This document shows, piece by piece, positions 36,024-44,989 of a stretch of 64,000 nucleotides of DNA. A program made the position numbers and the translations under genes. The notes below the pieces were generated by a model. It ran no database searches. It was not told the DNA's origin and saw only the letters and a program-made list of their open reading frames with translations. Where the stretch lies: contig CAJUPY010000015.1 of assembly GCA_910588035.1 (NCBI GenBank), positions 1 to 64,000 on the forward strand. Reading direction: 5' to 3'. The DNA is from an uncultured Muribaculaceae bacterium. Lineage in GTDB: Bacteria > Bacteroidota > Bacteroidia > Bacteroidales > Muribaculaceae. The number at the start of each line of letters is the position of its first letter. Positions within the stretch are counted from its first letter, which is position 1.

Positions 36024-36821
36024 TTATTCCAGATCAACGGGAACTGCGACGATTTTCATGTTGTTGTCGCGTATGAACTTCAAGATGTTGTCTCGGATTG
36101 GTGACGGATCTACGTCGGCTTCAATGCGTTTTACGGCATTGAACACCGATGTTCCACTCTGATAGACGTGGCGGTAGGCTTTGGCAATATCATCAATGAG
36201 TTCTTCCGTGAATCCGTGTTTCGAACCTTCACGGCGCATTACCTGGGCATTGACGCCAAAGTATGAAACAGGATTGTGTGCTGCGATGATGTATGGCGGC
36301 ACGTTGCCGTTGATTCGGCATCCGCCCTTGATAAATACCCAGTCACCGACTTTGCTGCCCTCGTGGAGAATGCAGTTTGACGAGAGTATGACGCATTCGC
36401 CGACTTCGACACCACCTGCGAAGGTGACTCCGTTGCCTACGACGCAGCGTCCGGTGATGTGACAGTCATGTCCGATGTGGCTGTCTGCCATGATAAAGCA
36501 GTCGTCACCGATTCGGGTTCCTCCTTCTTCGTGGATTCCGCGGTTGATGATCACGTGTTCGCGAATAACGACATTGTTGCCGATGTAGCAGTAGGTCTGT
36601 TGGCCTTTCCAACGGAAATCCTGGGGATCGGCACCGATGATAGCGCCTTGGTAGACTCGGTTGTTCATGCCCATGCGTGTGCCTTTCATGACACTTGCGT
36701 AAGGCATGATCTCGCAACCATCGCCGATTTCAACATCAGCGTCAATATATGCGAATGGGTGAATCGTCACGTTTCGGCCGATTTTGGCCGACGGATCGAC
36801 ATGGGCTTTGTCACTTATCAT
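36024..36821 (-). CDS. lpxA: Acyl-ACP:UDP-GlcNAc O-acyltransferase
   Basis: Catalyses the first acylation of lipid A synthesis in the cytoplasm. The 265 residues form a left-handed beta-helix (1-190) with hexapeptide repeats and a helical C-terminal domain. The catalytic histidine lies in ADSHIGHDCHI, matching the E. coli H125 region, and the GADPQDFRWKGQQTYCYIGNN loop is typical. The usual lpxD-lpxC/fabZ-lpxA cluster of Bacteroidales is not around it. Instead it lies 38 bases after an RND efflux operon on the same strand. Confidence 0.92.
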   Translation of the reverse strand: MISDKAHVDPSAKIGRNVTIHPFAYIDADVEIGDGCEIMPYASVMKGTRMGMNNRVYQGAIIGADPQDFRWKGQQTYCYIGNNVVIREHVIINRGIHEEGGTRIGDDCFIMADSHIGHDCHITGRCVVGNGVTFAGGVEVGECVILSSNCILHEGSKVGDWVFIKGGCRINGNVPPYIIAAHNPVSYFGVNAQVMRREGSKHGFTEELIDDIAKAYRHVYQSGTSVFNAVKRIEADVDPSPIRDNILKFIRDNNMKIVAVPVDLE

Positions 36822-36859
36822 GGTTCAGAGTGTAATAAGATTTGTAATCGGTTTTCATG

Positions 36860-38245
36860 TTAGCGTCCGCCGCCGAGCGACTGATAGAGATTGATGACGG
36901 CTTGAGCTTGGGTGAGCTGGCAGTTGATCTGGTTCATCTGCGCGTTGAGGAGGCTCGATTGTGCTGTCAGCACTTCCAGATATGTTGCGTCACCGGCTTT
37001 GAAAAGCTCCTTGGTGTAATCTTGAGCTTTTTGAAGATCGTCAACCTGCAGAACGAGCAGTTTCGATTTCTCGCTGTTGTGCTCGAAGTGTGTCAAGGCG
37101 TTTGAGACTTCAGCACTTGCGTTCAGCAGTGTCTGCTCGAAGTTGTTCAATGCCTGTTTCTGCTGGGCTTTTGTGGCCTGCAGACGGGCAATGTTCTGGC
37201 CTCTTGCAAAAAGAGGGGCGGTTACAGAGCCTACAAGCGATGCAATCCAGTCACCGGGGTTCTTGATCATAGACCCGAAACTGTTTGTGAAGCCATAATT
37301 GGCGGTGATTGATAATCCGGGATAGAATGCGGCACGGGCCGAATTTGTAGCATAGTAAGCAACGGCGAGAGCCTCTTCCGATGCATGTACGTCAGGACGG
37401 GCGGCCAGCATTGACATGCCTACGCTGCCATTGACGGCGATTGTCGGAGCGGCGTAAGTCTCCAGCTCGGGAATCTCGAAGTTTTGTGGCTCTGTGCGCA
37501 GCAACAGTGAGAGTGTGTTGTTTGCCTCATGGAGCGATGTGCGCAGATCTTTGAGTGAGGCCAGAATGCTGTAGTAATTAGCCTCGCTCTGAACGACTGC
37601 CGCCTCGTTTGCGCGTCCGATCAATTTGTAGTCACGCATGAGCTGGACGTTTTCTTTCCAGATTTCAGCGGTGTTCTCGCTGAGCGTGATCTGGCTCCGC
37701 AGTGCGCCGATGGCATAGTAGCAGTTGGCGACTGCGCCGATGATCTGCGACCTTACGGCCTGGCAGTAGTCTTGTGCCTGACGGTAGGAGGCTTCCGCGC
37801 CACGTTTTGAGTTGAGAATTTTGCCAAATACGTCAACCTCCCATGAAGCCGTCAACGGAATGGTATAGTTCCAGTTTGTCAGTTTGCCGTTGCTGACGCT
37901 CGATGCGCCTCCCTGAGCCGAGAGCGCGAGCGAAGGAAGGTAGCTCAGACGTGCGCCGCGCATGTTTGCGTGGGCTATCTCAACGTTCAGACGTGCGTTG
38001 TCAAGGTCGACATTGGCGGCAAGTGCCTGACGGATCAGATCGGCAAGAACAGGATCTGTGAAGACCTCTTCCCAGCGCAGGTTGCCAAATGAAGTCGAGT
38101 CGGTTTCTGCTTTCGCCGCCTCTGCATATTCAGAGGCGAGGCTGCTGTTTTGTTTCTCGATGTCGAACTTCTGGTAAATGTGGCAACCCGAGAGCATTGA
38201 AATGCTCGCGAGTGCCACAGAGAAATTTATGATTTGTTTTTTCAT
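36860..38245 (-). CDS. RND efflux outer-membrane factor (NodT/OprM family), lipoprotein
   Basis: The TolC-like exit duct of a tripartite pump. The 461 residues have a lipobox with C21 (MLSGC) and two repeated outer-membrane-efflux domains. The first is at about 60-260 (ALAANVDLDNARLNVEIAHANM, LSYLPSLALSAQGG) and the second at about 270-455 (AARPDVHASEEALAVAYY, FYPGLSITANYGF). It lies 11 bases after the RND pump gene. Confidence 0.92.
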   Translation of the reverse strand: MKKQIINFSVALASISMLSGCHIYQKFDIEKQNSSLASEYAEAAKAETDSTSFGNLRWEEVFTDPVLADLIRQALAANVDLDNARLNVEIAHANMRGARLSYLPSLALSAQGGASSVSNGKLTNWNYTIPLTASWEVDVFGKILNSKRGAEASYRQAQDYCQAVRSQIIGAVANCYYAIGALRSQITLSENTAEIWKENVQLMRDYKLIGRANEAAVVQSEANYYSILASLKDLRTSLHEANNTLSLLLRTEPQNFEIPELETYAAPTIAVNGSVGMSMLAARPDVHASEEALAVAYYATNSARAAFYPGLSITANYGFTNSFGSMIKNPGDWIASLVGSVTAPLFARGQNIARLQATKAQQKQALNNFEQTLLNASAEVSNALTHFEHNSEKSKLLVLQVDDLQKAQDYTKELFKAGDATYLEVLTAQSSLLNAQMNQINCQLTQAQAVINLYQSLGGGR

Positions 38246-38256
38246 TGATCTAAATT

Positions 38257-41200
38257 TTAACGTGCGAATTGCTCGATTTCAGATTCGATGCCTGCATTGT
38301 TGGTGTCTTTCCATTTGAGCGGAGAAATCTTTTCCTGAATCAGCTGGAAAGCGACGAACAGGGCGGGAACGACGATTACCTGAAGAATCATACCGATCAA
38401 CATACCGCCGATCGAACCTGTTCCGAGTGCCTTGTTACCGTTGGCTCCAACGCCCGAGGCGAACATCATCGGGAGCAAACCGATGATAAGAGCGAGTGAG
38501 GTCATGAGAATCGGACGCAGACGGGCGACAGCGCCCTGAATGGCTGCGTTGACAACTGACATGCCGGTTCGGCGACGCTCAAGAGCGAACTCGACTATAA
38601 GAATCGCATTCTTGGCCAATAGACCGATCAACATGATGAGCGCGATCTGCAGATAGATGTTGTTTGAGATGCCGCGGATGTCAGCGAAGATGAATGAGCC
38701 CATAAGACCGAACGGAATCGAAAGGATAACCGACCAGGGAAGAATGTAGCTCTCATATTGTGCAGACAGAATCAGGTAGACAAACAACAGGCAGAGTCCG
38801 AAGATGATTGCTGTTCCGTTGCCGCTCGAGTTGCCTTCCTCACGTGTCATACCTGCAAATTCATATCCGAAACCTTCGGGTAGGGTCTGCTGCGCCACAC
38901 GCTGTATCGCCGCGATTGCATCACCTGACGAATAACCCGGAGCGGGCTGACCTGTCACGGCGATTGAAGAGAACATGTTGAATCGGTTCAGAAGGTCGGG
39001 GCCGTATACCTTTTTCAGTGAGACGAAATTGGCAAGGGAAGCCATCTCGCCGCCATTTCTGATCTTTATAGACGCGAGGGTCTCGGGCGAGACTCGCGAC
39101 TCTGGATTGGCCTGCATCATGACACGGTAGATTTTGCCGAAACGGTTGAAGTTCGAGACATACATACCGCCGTAGTATCCCTGGAGAGTCGAAAGAATCG
39201 TCTGAGGGCTGATACCTGCCTGTTTTGCTTTGGCGGCATCGATGTCGACCATGTATTGGGGGAATGTCGGGTTGAAGGTAGAATAGGCCACCTGAATCTC
39301 AGGCTGTTGGTTCAACTCGGCAAGGAAGCCTTGAACGATGTTGAAGAATGCATTGATGTCTCCACCGGTGCGGTCCTGCATTTTGATTTCAAAACCGTTG
39401 GTCACAGAGTAACCTGAGATCATAGGAGGTGCGAACGCCACGACGCGTCCATCTTTGATCATCTGACCTGTCAGACCGTAGATCTGGCCGATGATAGCGT
39501 CGGCATTCTCGGTTTTTTCGTCGCGTTCTTCCCACGGTTTCAATTTGATGATGAATGTACCGTATGTCGCACCTTCACCGGCGATGAAACTGTATCCGCC
39601 GATTTTTTGAGAGTATTCCACTGCCGGGATTTTCTCGATAATGGCGTCAACATCGTTCATGACCTGCATTGTGCGCTCCTGAGATGTGCCGGGAGGCATG
39701 TCGATCATGACAAACAAAGTACCGGTGTCTTCATTTGGCACAAGGGCAGACGGAGTCTTTATCATCATGATGACAAGAGCCGCTATGGCTATGATCACTG
39801 TTCCGAAGGCTGTGATCTTGTGGCGGATGAAAAATTCTGTGATTTTCTGATAGACTTTGAGCAGACGGTTGTAGCCGACCTCGAAGCCTGCGTGGAAACG
39901 GGGGCTGAAAAGGCCGAGCACGGTCACAATGGCGACAATCCAACATGCGGTGGCACGCCAGACAACGTCAAATGAGTACCAGCCTTTGATCATGAAGAAG
40001 ATTGTTGCTACAAGAAGTATACCGGTCAAAACAGGCGGCAGATCGAGTTTGAATCGTTTGCCATAGCTCTGTTTCATGGCCTCGCCGGCAGCTTTGTAGG
40101 CCTCGCCCATGCGTTCGCCGAGAGGCTTTTCGTCGTGGGCTTTGAGAAACACGGCGCAAAGTGCCGGAGACAGTGTCAAGGCGTTGACCGCAGAGAAACC
40201 GATCGCTATCGCCATGGTCAGACCGAACTGGCGGTAGAACACACCGGCTGTTCCGCTCATGAATGACACCGGGATGAACACGAGCATCATGACAAGGGTG
40301 ATAGAGACGATGGCTCCGCCGATCTCACCCATTGCGTCAATTGATGCCTTACGCGCGTTCTTGTATCCGACATCGAGTTTTGCGTGCACCGCCTCGACGA
40401 CCACGATCGCGTCATCGACCACAATCGCGATCGCAAGCACAAGGGCTGAGAGGGTGATTAGGTTGATCGAGAAACCGATGATGTTCATCATGAAGAATGT
40501 ACCGACCAATGCCACCGGAATGGCGATAGCCGGAATGATTGTCGAGCGGATATCCTGAAGGAACACATAAACCACGAAGAACACAAGAATGAATGCCTCG
40601 ATGAGGGTCTTGATAACCTCATGTATTGATGCGTAGAGGAAGTCGTTGTTGTTCAGCGGAATGGCGAATGCCAGACCCTTTGGAAGCGAGGGCTCCATTT
40701 TCTTGACCAGGGCCTCGCAGTCTTCAATGATTCGGGTCGCGTTTGAGCCTGCTGTCTGGAAGACGATTGCCATTGTCGCTGTCTTGCCGTTGAGGGTGTT
40801 GTGGAAACCGTATGTCACCTTTCCAAGCTCGATCTCCGCCACATCTTTGAGATAAAGGGTCTCGCCGTTGGGAGTTGCGCGTACAACGATGTCACCAAAT
40901 TCCTCAGGTGTGCTCAGACGACCTTTATATTTGATAGCATACTGGAACGACTGGTTACCTTGTTCACCGAAAGTACCGGGAGCAGCCTCGACGTTCTGCT
41001 CGGCGAGTGCGGCGGAAATGTCGGTAGGCATAAGTCCGTATTGTGCCATTACATCTGGTTTCAGCCAGATTCTCATTGAATAGTCGGCACCGAATGACAT
41101 CACGTCACCGACACCGCTGACACGCTGAACTTCGGGAATGATGTTGATTTTCATGTAGTTGTCGAGGAACTCCTCAGAGTAGTTGCCGCTCTGGTCATAG

Positions 41201-41628
41201 AGCGCGATGCCCATGAGCATAGAGGTCTGGCGTTTCTGAGTCAGCACGCCGACCTGGGTTACCTCTGCCGGAAGAAGACTCTGTGCCTTGGCGACACGGT
41301 TCTGGACGTCGACAGCCGCCATGTTGGGGTCGAAACCCTGTTCAAAGTAAACTGAGATTCGGGCCGAACCGGTGTTGGTCGCTGTTGATTCCATGTAGGT
41401 CATACCCTCGGCACCGTTGATAGCCTCCTCGAGAGGAGCGATCACCGAGTTCAGCACGGCCTGGGCGTTAGCACCCGTGTAGGTCGTCGACACGCTGATT
41501 GTTGGAGGGGCGATATCGGGATATTGCGTCACCGGAAGCGACGTAAGACCGATCAGACCGAGCAGAACGATGAAGATCGAGATCACCGTCGAGAGCACAG
41601 GTCTGTTGATAAACGTATCTAATTTCAT
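38257..41628 (-). CDS. RND efflux permease, HAE1/AcrB type, with an enlarged central linker
   Basis: A proton-driven inner-membrane pump for drugs, bile acids or similar compounds. The 1123 residues include the 12 TM helices and two large periplasmic loops of AcrB-type pumps. The TM4 proton-relay pair shows as AIAIVVDDAIVVVEAV, and the end of the first half as SAVNALTLSPALCAVFL. Between the halves (about residues 500-600) there are about 80 more residues than in AcrB, with two hydrophobic segments (VLTGILLVATIFFMI and CWIVAIVTVLGLF). It stands between the adaptor and the outer-membrane factor. Confidence 0.94.
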   Translation of the reverse strand: MKLDTFINRPVLSTVISIFIVLLGLIGLTSLPVTQYPDIAPPTISVSTTYTGANAQAVLNSVIAPLEEAINGAEGMTYMESTATNTGSARISVYFEQGFDPNMAAVDVQNRVAKAQSLLPAEVTQVGVLTQKRQTSMLMGIALYDQSGNYSEEFLDNYMKINIIPEVQRVSGVGDVMSFGADYSMRIWLKPDVMAQYGLMPTDISAALAEQNVEAAPGTFGEQGNQSFQYAIKYKGRLSTPEEFGDIVVRATPNGETLYLKDVAEIELGKVTYGFHNTLNGKTATMAIVFQTAGSNATRIIEDCEALVKKMEPSLPKGLAFAIPLNNNDFLYASIHEVIKTLIEAFILVFFVVYVFLQDIRSTIIPAIAIPVALVGTFFMMNIIGFSINLITLSALVLAIAIVVDDAIVVVEAVHAKLDVGYKNARKASIDAMGEIGGAIVSITLVMMLVFIPVSFMSGTAGVFYRQFGLTMAIAIGFSAVNALTLSPALCAVFLKAHDEKPLGERMGEAYKAAGEAMKQSYGKRFKLDLPPVLTGILLVATIFFMIKGWYSFDVVWRATACWIVAIVTVLGLFSPRFHAGFEVGYNRLLKVYQKITEFFIRHKITAFGTVIIAIAALVIMMIKTPSALVPNEDTGTLFVMIDMPPGTSQERTMQVMNDVDAIIEKIPAVEYSQKIGGYSFIAGEGATYGTFIIKLKPWEERDEKTENADAIIGQIYGLTGQMIKDGRVVAFAPPMISGYSVTNGFEIKMQDRTGGDINAFFNIVQGFLAELNQQPEIQVAYSTFNPTFPQYMVDIDAAKAKQAGISPQTILSTLQGYYGGMYVSNFNRFGKIYRVMMQANPESRVSPETLASIKIRNGGEMASLANFVSLKKVYGPDLLNRFNMFSSIAVTGQPAPGYSSGDAIAAIQRVAQQTLPEGFGYEFAGMTREEGNSSGNGTAIIFGLCLLFVYLILSAQYESYILPWSVILSIPFGLMGSFIFADIRGISNNIYLQIALIMLIGLLAKNAILIVEFALERRRTGMSVVNAAIQGAVARLRPILMTSLALIIGLLPMMFASGVGANGNKALGTGSIGGMLIGMILQVIVVPALFVAFQLIQEKISPLKWKDTNNAGIESEIEQFAR

Positions 41629-41663
41629 TTTTTAAAAATTCAGATTTCTTAATGTTATTGCCA

Positions 41664-42830
41664 TTACTGCTGCTGTGCTGCCTGTGGGTTCTGCTGTGCT
41701 GCAGCATCGACGGGAGCGATGACCGAACCGTCTTTGATCTTTGTTCCGATACCTTCGATCGCGATGCGCTGGCCGGGCTGCAGGCCTGAGGTCACGACGA
41801 AATCTTGTCCGCCGGGCACGGGGAGAACCGTCACAGGGACGGTGTTGACTACGTTGCTGTCGTTGACGACATATGCGAAACGAATGTTCTGGATCTCAGA
41901 AGTTGCTTTCTGGGGAATCACGATGACGCTGTCAACGCGTCCGGGGATAATGATCTGGCCGGTAGATCCGCTGCGGAGCATTCCGTTGGGATTTTTGAAA
42001 AGTGCGCGTACGCTTGCCGCACCGGTCGAGTTGTCGATCACACCCGACACTGTGGCCACTTTACCGGCTTCGGGATAGATTGTTCCGTCGGCGAGCTTGA
42101 GTTGGACTTCGGGGGTCTGTTTGATCCATTGGTCGAGTGAACGGCTGCCATTGTCGGTCAGCTCAAGAATGTCTTTCTCTGTCAGCGAGAAGTAGGCGTA
42201 AATGTCACCGTTGTCGCTGATTGTTGTCAGCGGCTGGGCCATCGACGGCGATGCGAGCGATCCCTCACGGCTGGGAATAGAGCCGACAACACCGTTGCTG
42301 GGCGCTGTCACGACCGTGTATGCGAGGTTTTTCTTTGCATTGACAAGAGATGCCTGTGCCTGTGCGAGTTGAGCGCGTGCTGTCGCCAGGTTGTTCTGGG
42401 CGATCTGGTTCTCATATTCGCTTATGATGTTCTTGTCGAAAAGCTGTTGTTTGTTGCGTGCGGTCAGTGCAGCGGTCTCAACCGAGGTTTTTGCTACATT
42501 TACGGCAGCTTCGGCCTGATCGACAGCGGCCTGATATTGAACTTGATCGATAATGAACAGGGTCTGGCCTTTTGACACTCGCTGGCCTTCGTCAACAGCT
42601 ACTTTAGTGATGAATCCGGTAACCTGAGGCCGGATGTCAATGTCGGTTTTGCCTTTGATTGTGGCTGGATAGGTAGACATCAGGTCACTTGAACCATAGT
42701 TGACGGTCATTGTCGCGATCTGAGGAGCGGCTTGCTGCATCTGCTGTTGGGTTCCTCCCGAACATGAGGCCATGAGAAGAGACGCAGAGGCTACGACTAA
42801 TGACGAGTGCAATGCTTTAATTGTCTTCAT
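41664..42830 (-). CDS. RND efflux periplasmic adaptor (HlyD/MFP family), lipoprotein
   Basis: Links the RND pump to the outer-membrane factor. The 388-residue protein has a lipobox with C23 (LMASC), a Gln-rich start, and split barrel-sandwich halves (IDIRPQVTGFITKVAVDEGQ; VTAPSNGVVGSIPSREGSL) around a coiled-coil hairpin at about 95-165. A beta-barrel and a membrane-proximal domain follow. The C terminus is Gln/Ala-rich (AQQNPQAAQQQ). It is the first gene of the efflux operon. Confidence 0.93.
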   Translation of the reverse strand: MKTIKALHSSLVVASASLLMASCSGGTQQQMQQAAPQIATMTVNYGSSDLMSTYPATIKGKTDIDIRPQVTGFITKVAVDEGQRVSKGQTLFIIDQVQYQAAVDQAEAAVNVAKTSVETAALTARNKQQLFDKNIISEYENQIAQNNLATARAQLAQAQASLVNAKKNLAYTVVTAPSNGVVGSIPSREGSLASPSMAQPLTTISDNGDIYAYFSLTEKDILELTDNGSRSLDQWIKQTPEVQLKLADGTIYPEAGKVATVSGVIDNSTGAASVRALFKNPNGMLRSGSTGQIIIPGRVDSVIVIPQKATSEIQNIRFAYVVNDSNVVNTVPVTVLPVPGGQDFVVTSGLQPGQRIAIEGIGTKIKDGSVIAPVDAAAQQNPQAAQQQ

Positions 42831-42888
42831 TGTCTTTTTTACTTTAAACTTTATGATTAGATGTTATTTACGCAATTAAAAATCTTTG

Positions 42889-42896
42889 CAAAGTTA
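42889..42896 (-). promoter_or_regulatory. -7 box (TAACTTTG) for the efflux operon
   Basis: TAACTTTG on the minus strand, 58 bases before the adaptor gene. No TTG at ideal spacing. No obvious TetR- or MarR-type operator palindrome was seen next to it. Confidence 0.45.
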
Positions 42897-43038
42897 GCTA
42901 TTTTTCCCTTTTTTTAAGTATATGCGGTATTAATCATTGTGGCCTTTTGGAACAATGAATTGGAGTTTTTTGGAATATAAAAGTTAATAATTCTTATCTT
43001 GGATTGTGGTGAGAATCAGCATTGAAGCATGGATCTGC

Positions 43039-43770
43039 TTATTTCCAAGATTGGAGGCGTATGTTGGTCTCGAACATGTCGTGTGTGCCGTTGAATACGT
43101 TTACGTCGACCGCACCGTTTACTCCCGCCACGTTTCCAGAGTGGGTGAACTGCCAGAAAGCCCATTCGTCTCTTATCGGAGGATCAGTGAAAGAGCAGAT
43201 CCAGATAGGATAAATCGAGAAATCGCGGGCTATGTGGCGGTGGTAGCCGCGTTTGTTGGTGTAGAACATCAGTTTAATGCCTCTGTTCTCAAGAAACCGG
43301 ACCATGTCGTGAAGACGTCGGTTGATTGTATCATTGTCAACTCCGGCGGCATTGCCAGTATCTTCGACGTCAATTGCGAGCGGAAGATCAAGCTGTTTTT
43401 TCCACAAAGCATTGTAGACGTTGATGGCTTGCGGAACTCCGGGACGGTCGTATCTGAAAAAGTGATAGGCTCCTACTTTCAAACCGGCTTCTTTGGCTTT
43501 ACGGTAGTTTTCATCGAAGTCCCGGTCATTCCATGTGGCTCCTTCTGAAACTTTGATTATGACAAAATCAATTTCGTCTGACAGTCTGTGAAAGTCTACC
43601 TGACCGTTATGGGCCGATATGTCGATGCCTCTGACCGGAAAGTCGCGCCTGGACGGATCGGCACTTGTCGGAGAGGGCCTGAACATAAGAAACGCACCTA
43701 CGGCGATGACGGCGACTGCGAAAACAATCGTCACTATTCTGACCGGATGCCGTTTCAGCGATTCAACCAC
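43039..43770 (-). CDS. GH25 lysozyme-like muramidase, membrane-anchored (GTG start)
   Basis: A 243-residue protein with an N-terminal TM anchor (about 11-30) and a GH25 barrel (about 45-243). Visible GH25 features are VRGIDISAHNGQVDF, IIKVSEGATW, GAYHFFRYD and LPLAIDVEDTGN, whose acidic pair is catalytic, plus WICSF and AFWQFTHSG. It cleaves the MurNAc-GlcNAc bond of peptidoglycan. GTG 43770 is chosen because a stop lies five codons upstream and the anchor follows directly. It overlaps the metal permease gene by 16 bases. Confidence 0.88.
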   Translation of the reverse strand: MVESLKRHPVRIVTIVFAVAVIAVGAFLMFRPSPTSADPSRRDFPVRGIDISAHNGQVDFHRLSDEIDFVIIKVSEGATWNDRDFDENYRKAKEAGLKVGAYHFFRYDRPGVPQAINVYNALWKKQLDLPLAIDVEDTGNAAGVDNDTINRRLHDMVRFLENRGIKLMFYTNKRGYHRHIARDFSIYPIWICSFTDPPIRDEWAFWQFTHSGNVAGVNGAVDVNVFNGTHDMFETNIRLQSWK

Positions 43771-44567
43771 GGCGACAGTGTTTTAGAGACAATAAACAGG
43801 CCGGAGTAGGTAGCCACGATGAGTGCCGAGCAAGGCACATCAATCCACGCCGAAAGAAAAAGCCCGGTCAGCGATCCAATCAGAGAAATGGCTATAGATG
43901 TTCCCATGATTGACTTGAACCGGTTACAGAATATTTCGGCTATCATCTGCGGCAGCGTGAGCATCGACATCAGCAGCATCACCCCGACAAGTCTGATTGT
44001 CAGTACAATGCAAATTGCAACAAAGATCGTCATGGTCAGTGAAATGAACCTGACCCTCAGGCCGGCAACCTTTGCGAAGTCGCGGTCAAAGGCAACGGCG
44101 ACAATCTCGCTCAGGTAACATTTGAAAAACACAATGAGCAGAAGCGTGAAAACTCCGAAAATCAAGAGATCGGTGGTGTTGATCGTCAGTATGTTTCCGA
44201 AAAGAAATGTGTTGAGTTCAGGAACGTAGCCGGGAGTGAGAAAGACAAAAATGACGCCGACGGCCATGCCTATCGCCCAGATAACGGCTATTGCCGAGTC
44301 TTCTCTCACACGATATCGCGTTGACATCATCTCGACTCCGAGCGACGAGGCCACGGCAAATATCGCGGCGGTAAGAATTGGGCTTATCCCGAGAAAATAT
44401 CCGAGTCCGAGTCCGCCGAAACATGCGTGTGTGATTCCGCCCGAGATAGCGACGAGCCGTCGTGAGATGACATATGTCCCTATCATGGCGGCCGCGATGC
44501 TGATGATCGCTATACCCCAGATGGCGTTTGTGAAAAACTGATATGACAATAGTTCGTTCAAAGACAT
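43755..44567 (-). CDS. ABC-3 family metal (Zn/Mn/Fe) transporter permease
   Basis: A 270-residue ZnuB/MntB-type permease with seven to eight TM helices. Typical stretches are YVISRRLVAISGGITHACFGGLGLGY near the N terminus and VGVMLLMSMLTLPQMIAE in the later half. No ATPase or solute-binding gene is adjacent, so its partners must lie elsewhere. ATG 44567 gives MSLNELLSY; an upstream TTG two codons earlier is less likely. It lies 2 bases after the small Cys-rich protein gene. Confidence 0.88.
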   Translation of the reverse strand: MSLNELLSYQFFTNAIWGIAIISIAAAMIGTYVISRRLVAISGGITHACFGGLGLGYFLGISPILTAAIFAVASSLGVEMMSTRYRVREDSAIAVIWAIGMAVGVIFVFLTPGYVPELNTFLFGNILTINTTDLLIFGVFTLLLIVFFKCYLSEIVAVAFDRDFAKVAGLRVRFISLTMTIFVAICIVLTIRLVGVMLLMSMLTLPQMIAEIFCNRFKSIMGTSIAISLIGSLTGLFLSAWIDVPCSALIVATYSGLFIVSKTLSPWLNR

Positions 44568-44569
44568 TG

Positions 44570-44989
44570 TCAATGGTGTTTTTGACGTTCTTCAGCTACG
44601 ATCATGAGTAGTTCATCGCGCACTTCAACAGGGAGCGTGATGCCTCTTAGCTGAATCGATCGAGCCCAGCCTGCGATGTCGTCGGCGAGAAGCGTCAACA
44701 TTACGTCGCGAAATTGTTCTATCTCCTCGTCGCTGTAGGTTTCGGCCGCGCGGCCGGCGAAAACGTCGAGTTCTTCATCGTCATAATACTCGATCTCTGT
44801 GCTTACGGAAGCCAGGAGCGAGTCTTTCTCACAGGTTATGTGCATTCCGCAGCATTCGCCTTCCGACGGCTCGGCCGGTCGGGCAATTGTGTCGTCACCG
44901 GGAGCGTTGAATCTCCGGTACCGGTCGATCAGATAGAGCGGTAATCCGGTCACTACAAGGGCTGCGAGAATGATAAGAGCGACGGTCAT
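44570..44989 (-). CDS. Small membrane-anchored protein with a Cys/His cluster, unknown
   Basis: A 139-residue protein with one N-terminal TM helix (2-22), then ECCGMHITCEKD at about 46-57, followed by an acidic helical domain (YYDDEELDVFAG, YSDEEIEQFRDVML). The two adjacent Cys, the His and the further Cys could bind a metal. Its position directly before a metal ABC permease makes a role in metal handling plausible, but this is inference. It overlaps aroA by 4 bases (ATGA). I do not recognise the family beyond Bacteroidales hypothetical proteins. Confidence 0.7.
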   Translation of the reverse strand: MTVALIILAALVVTGLPLYLIDRYRRFNAPGDDTIARPAEPSEGECCGMHITCEKDSLLASVSTEIEYYDDEELDVFAGRAAETYSDEEIEQFRDVMLTLLADDIAGWARSIQLRGITLPVEVRDELLMIVAEERQKHH

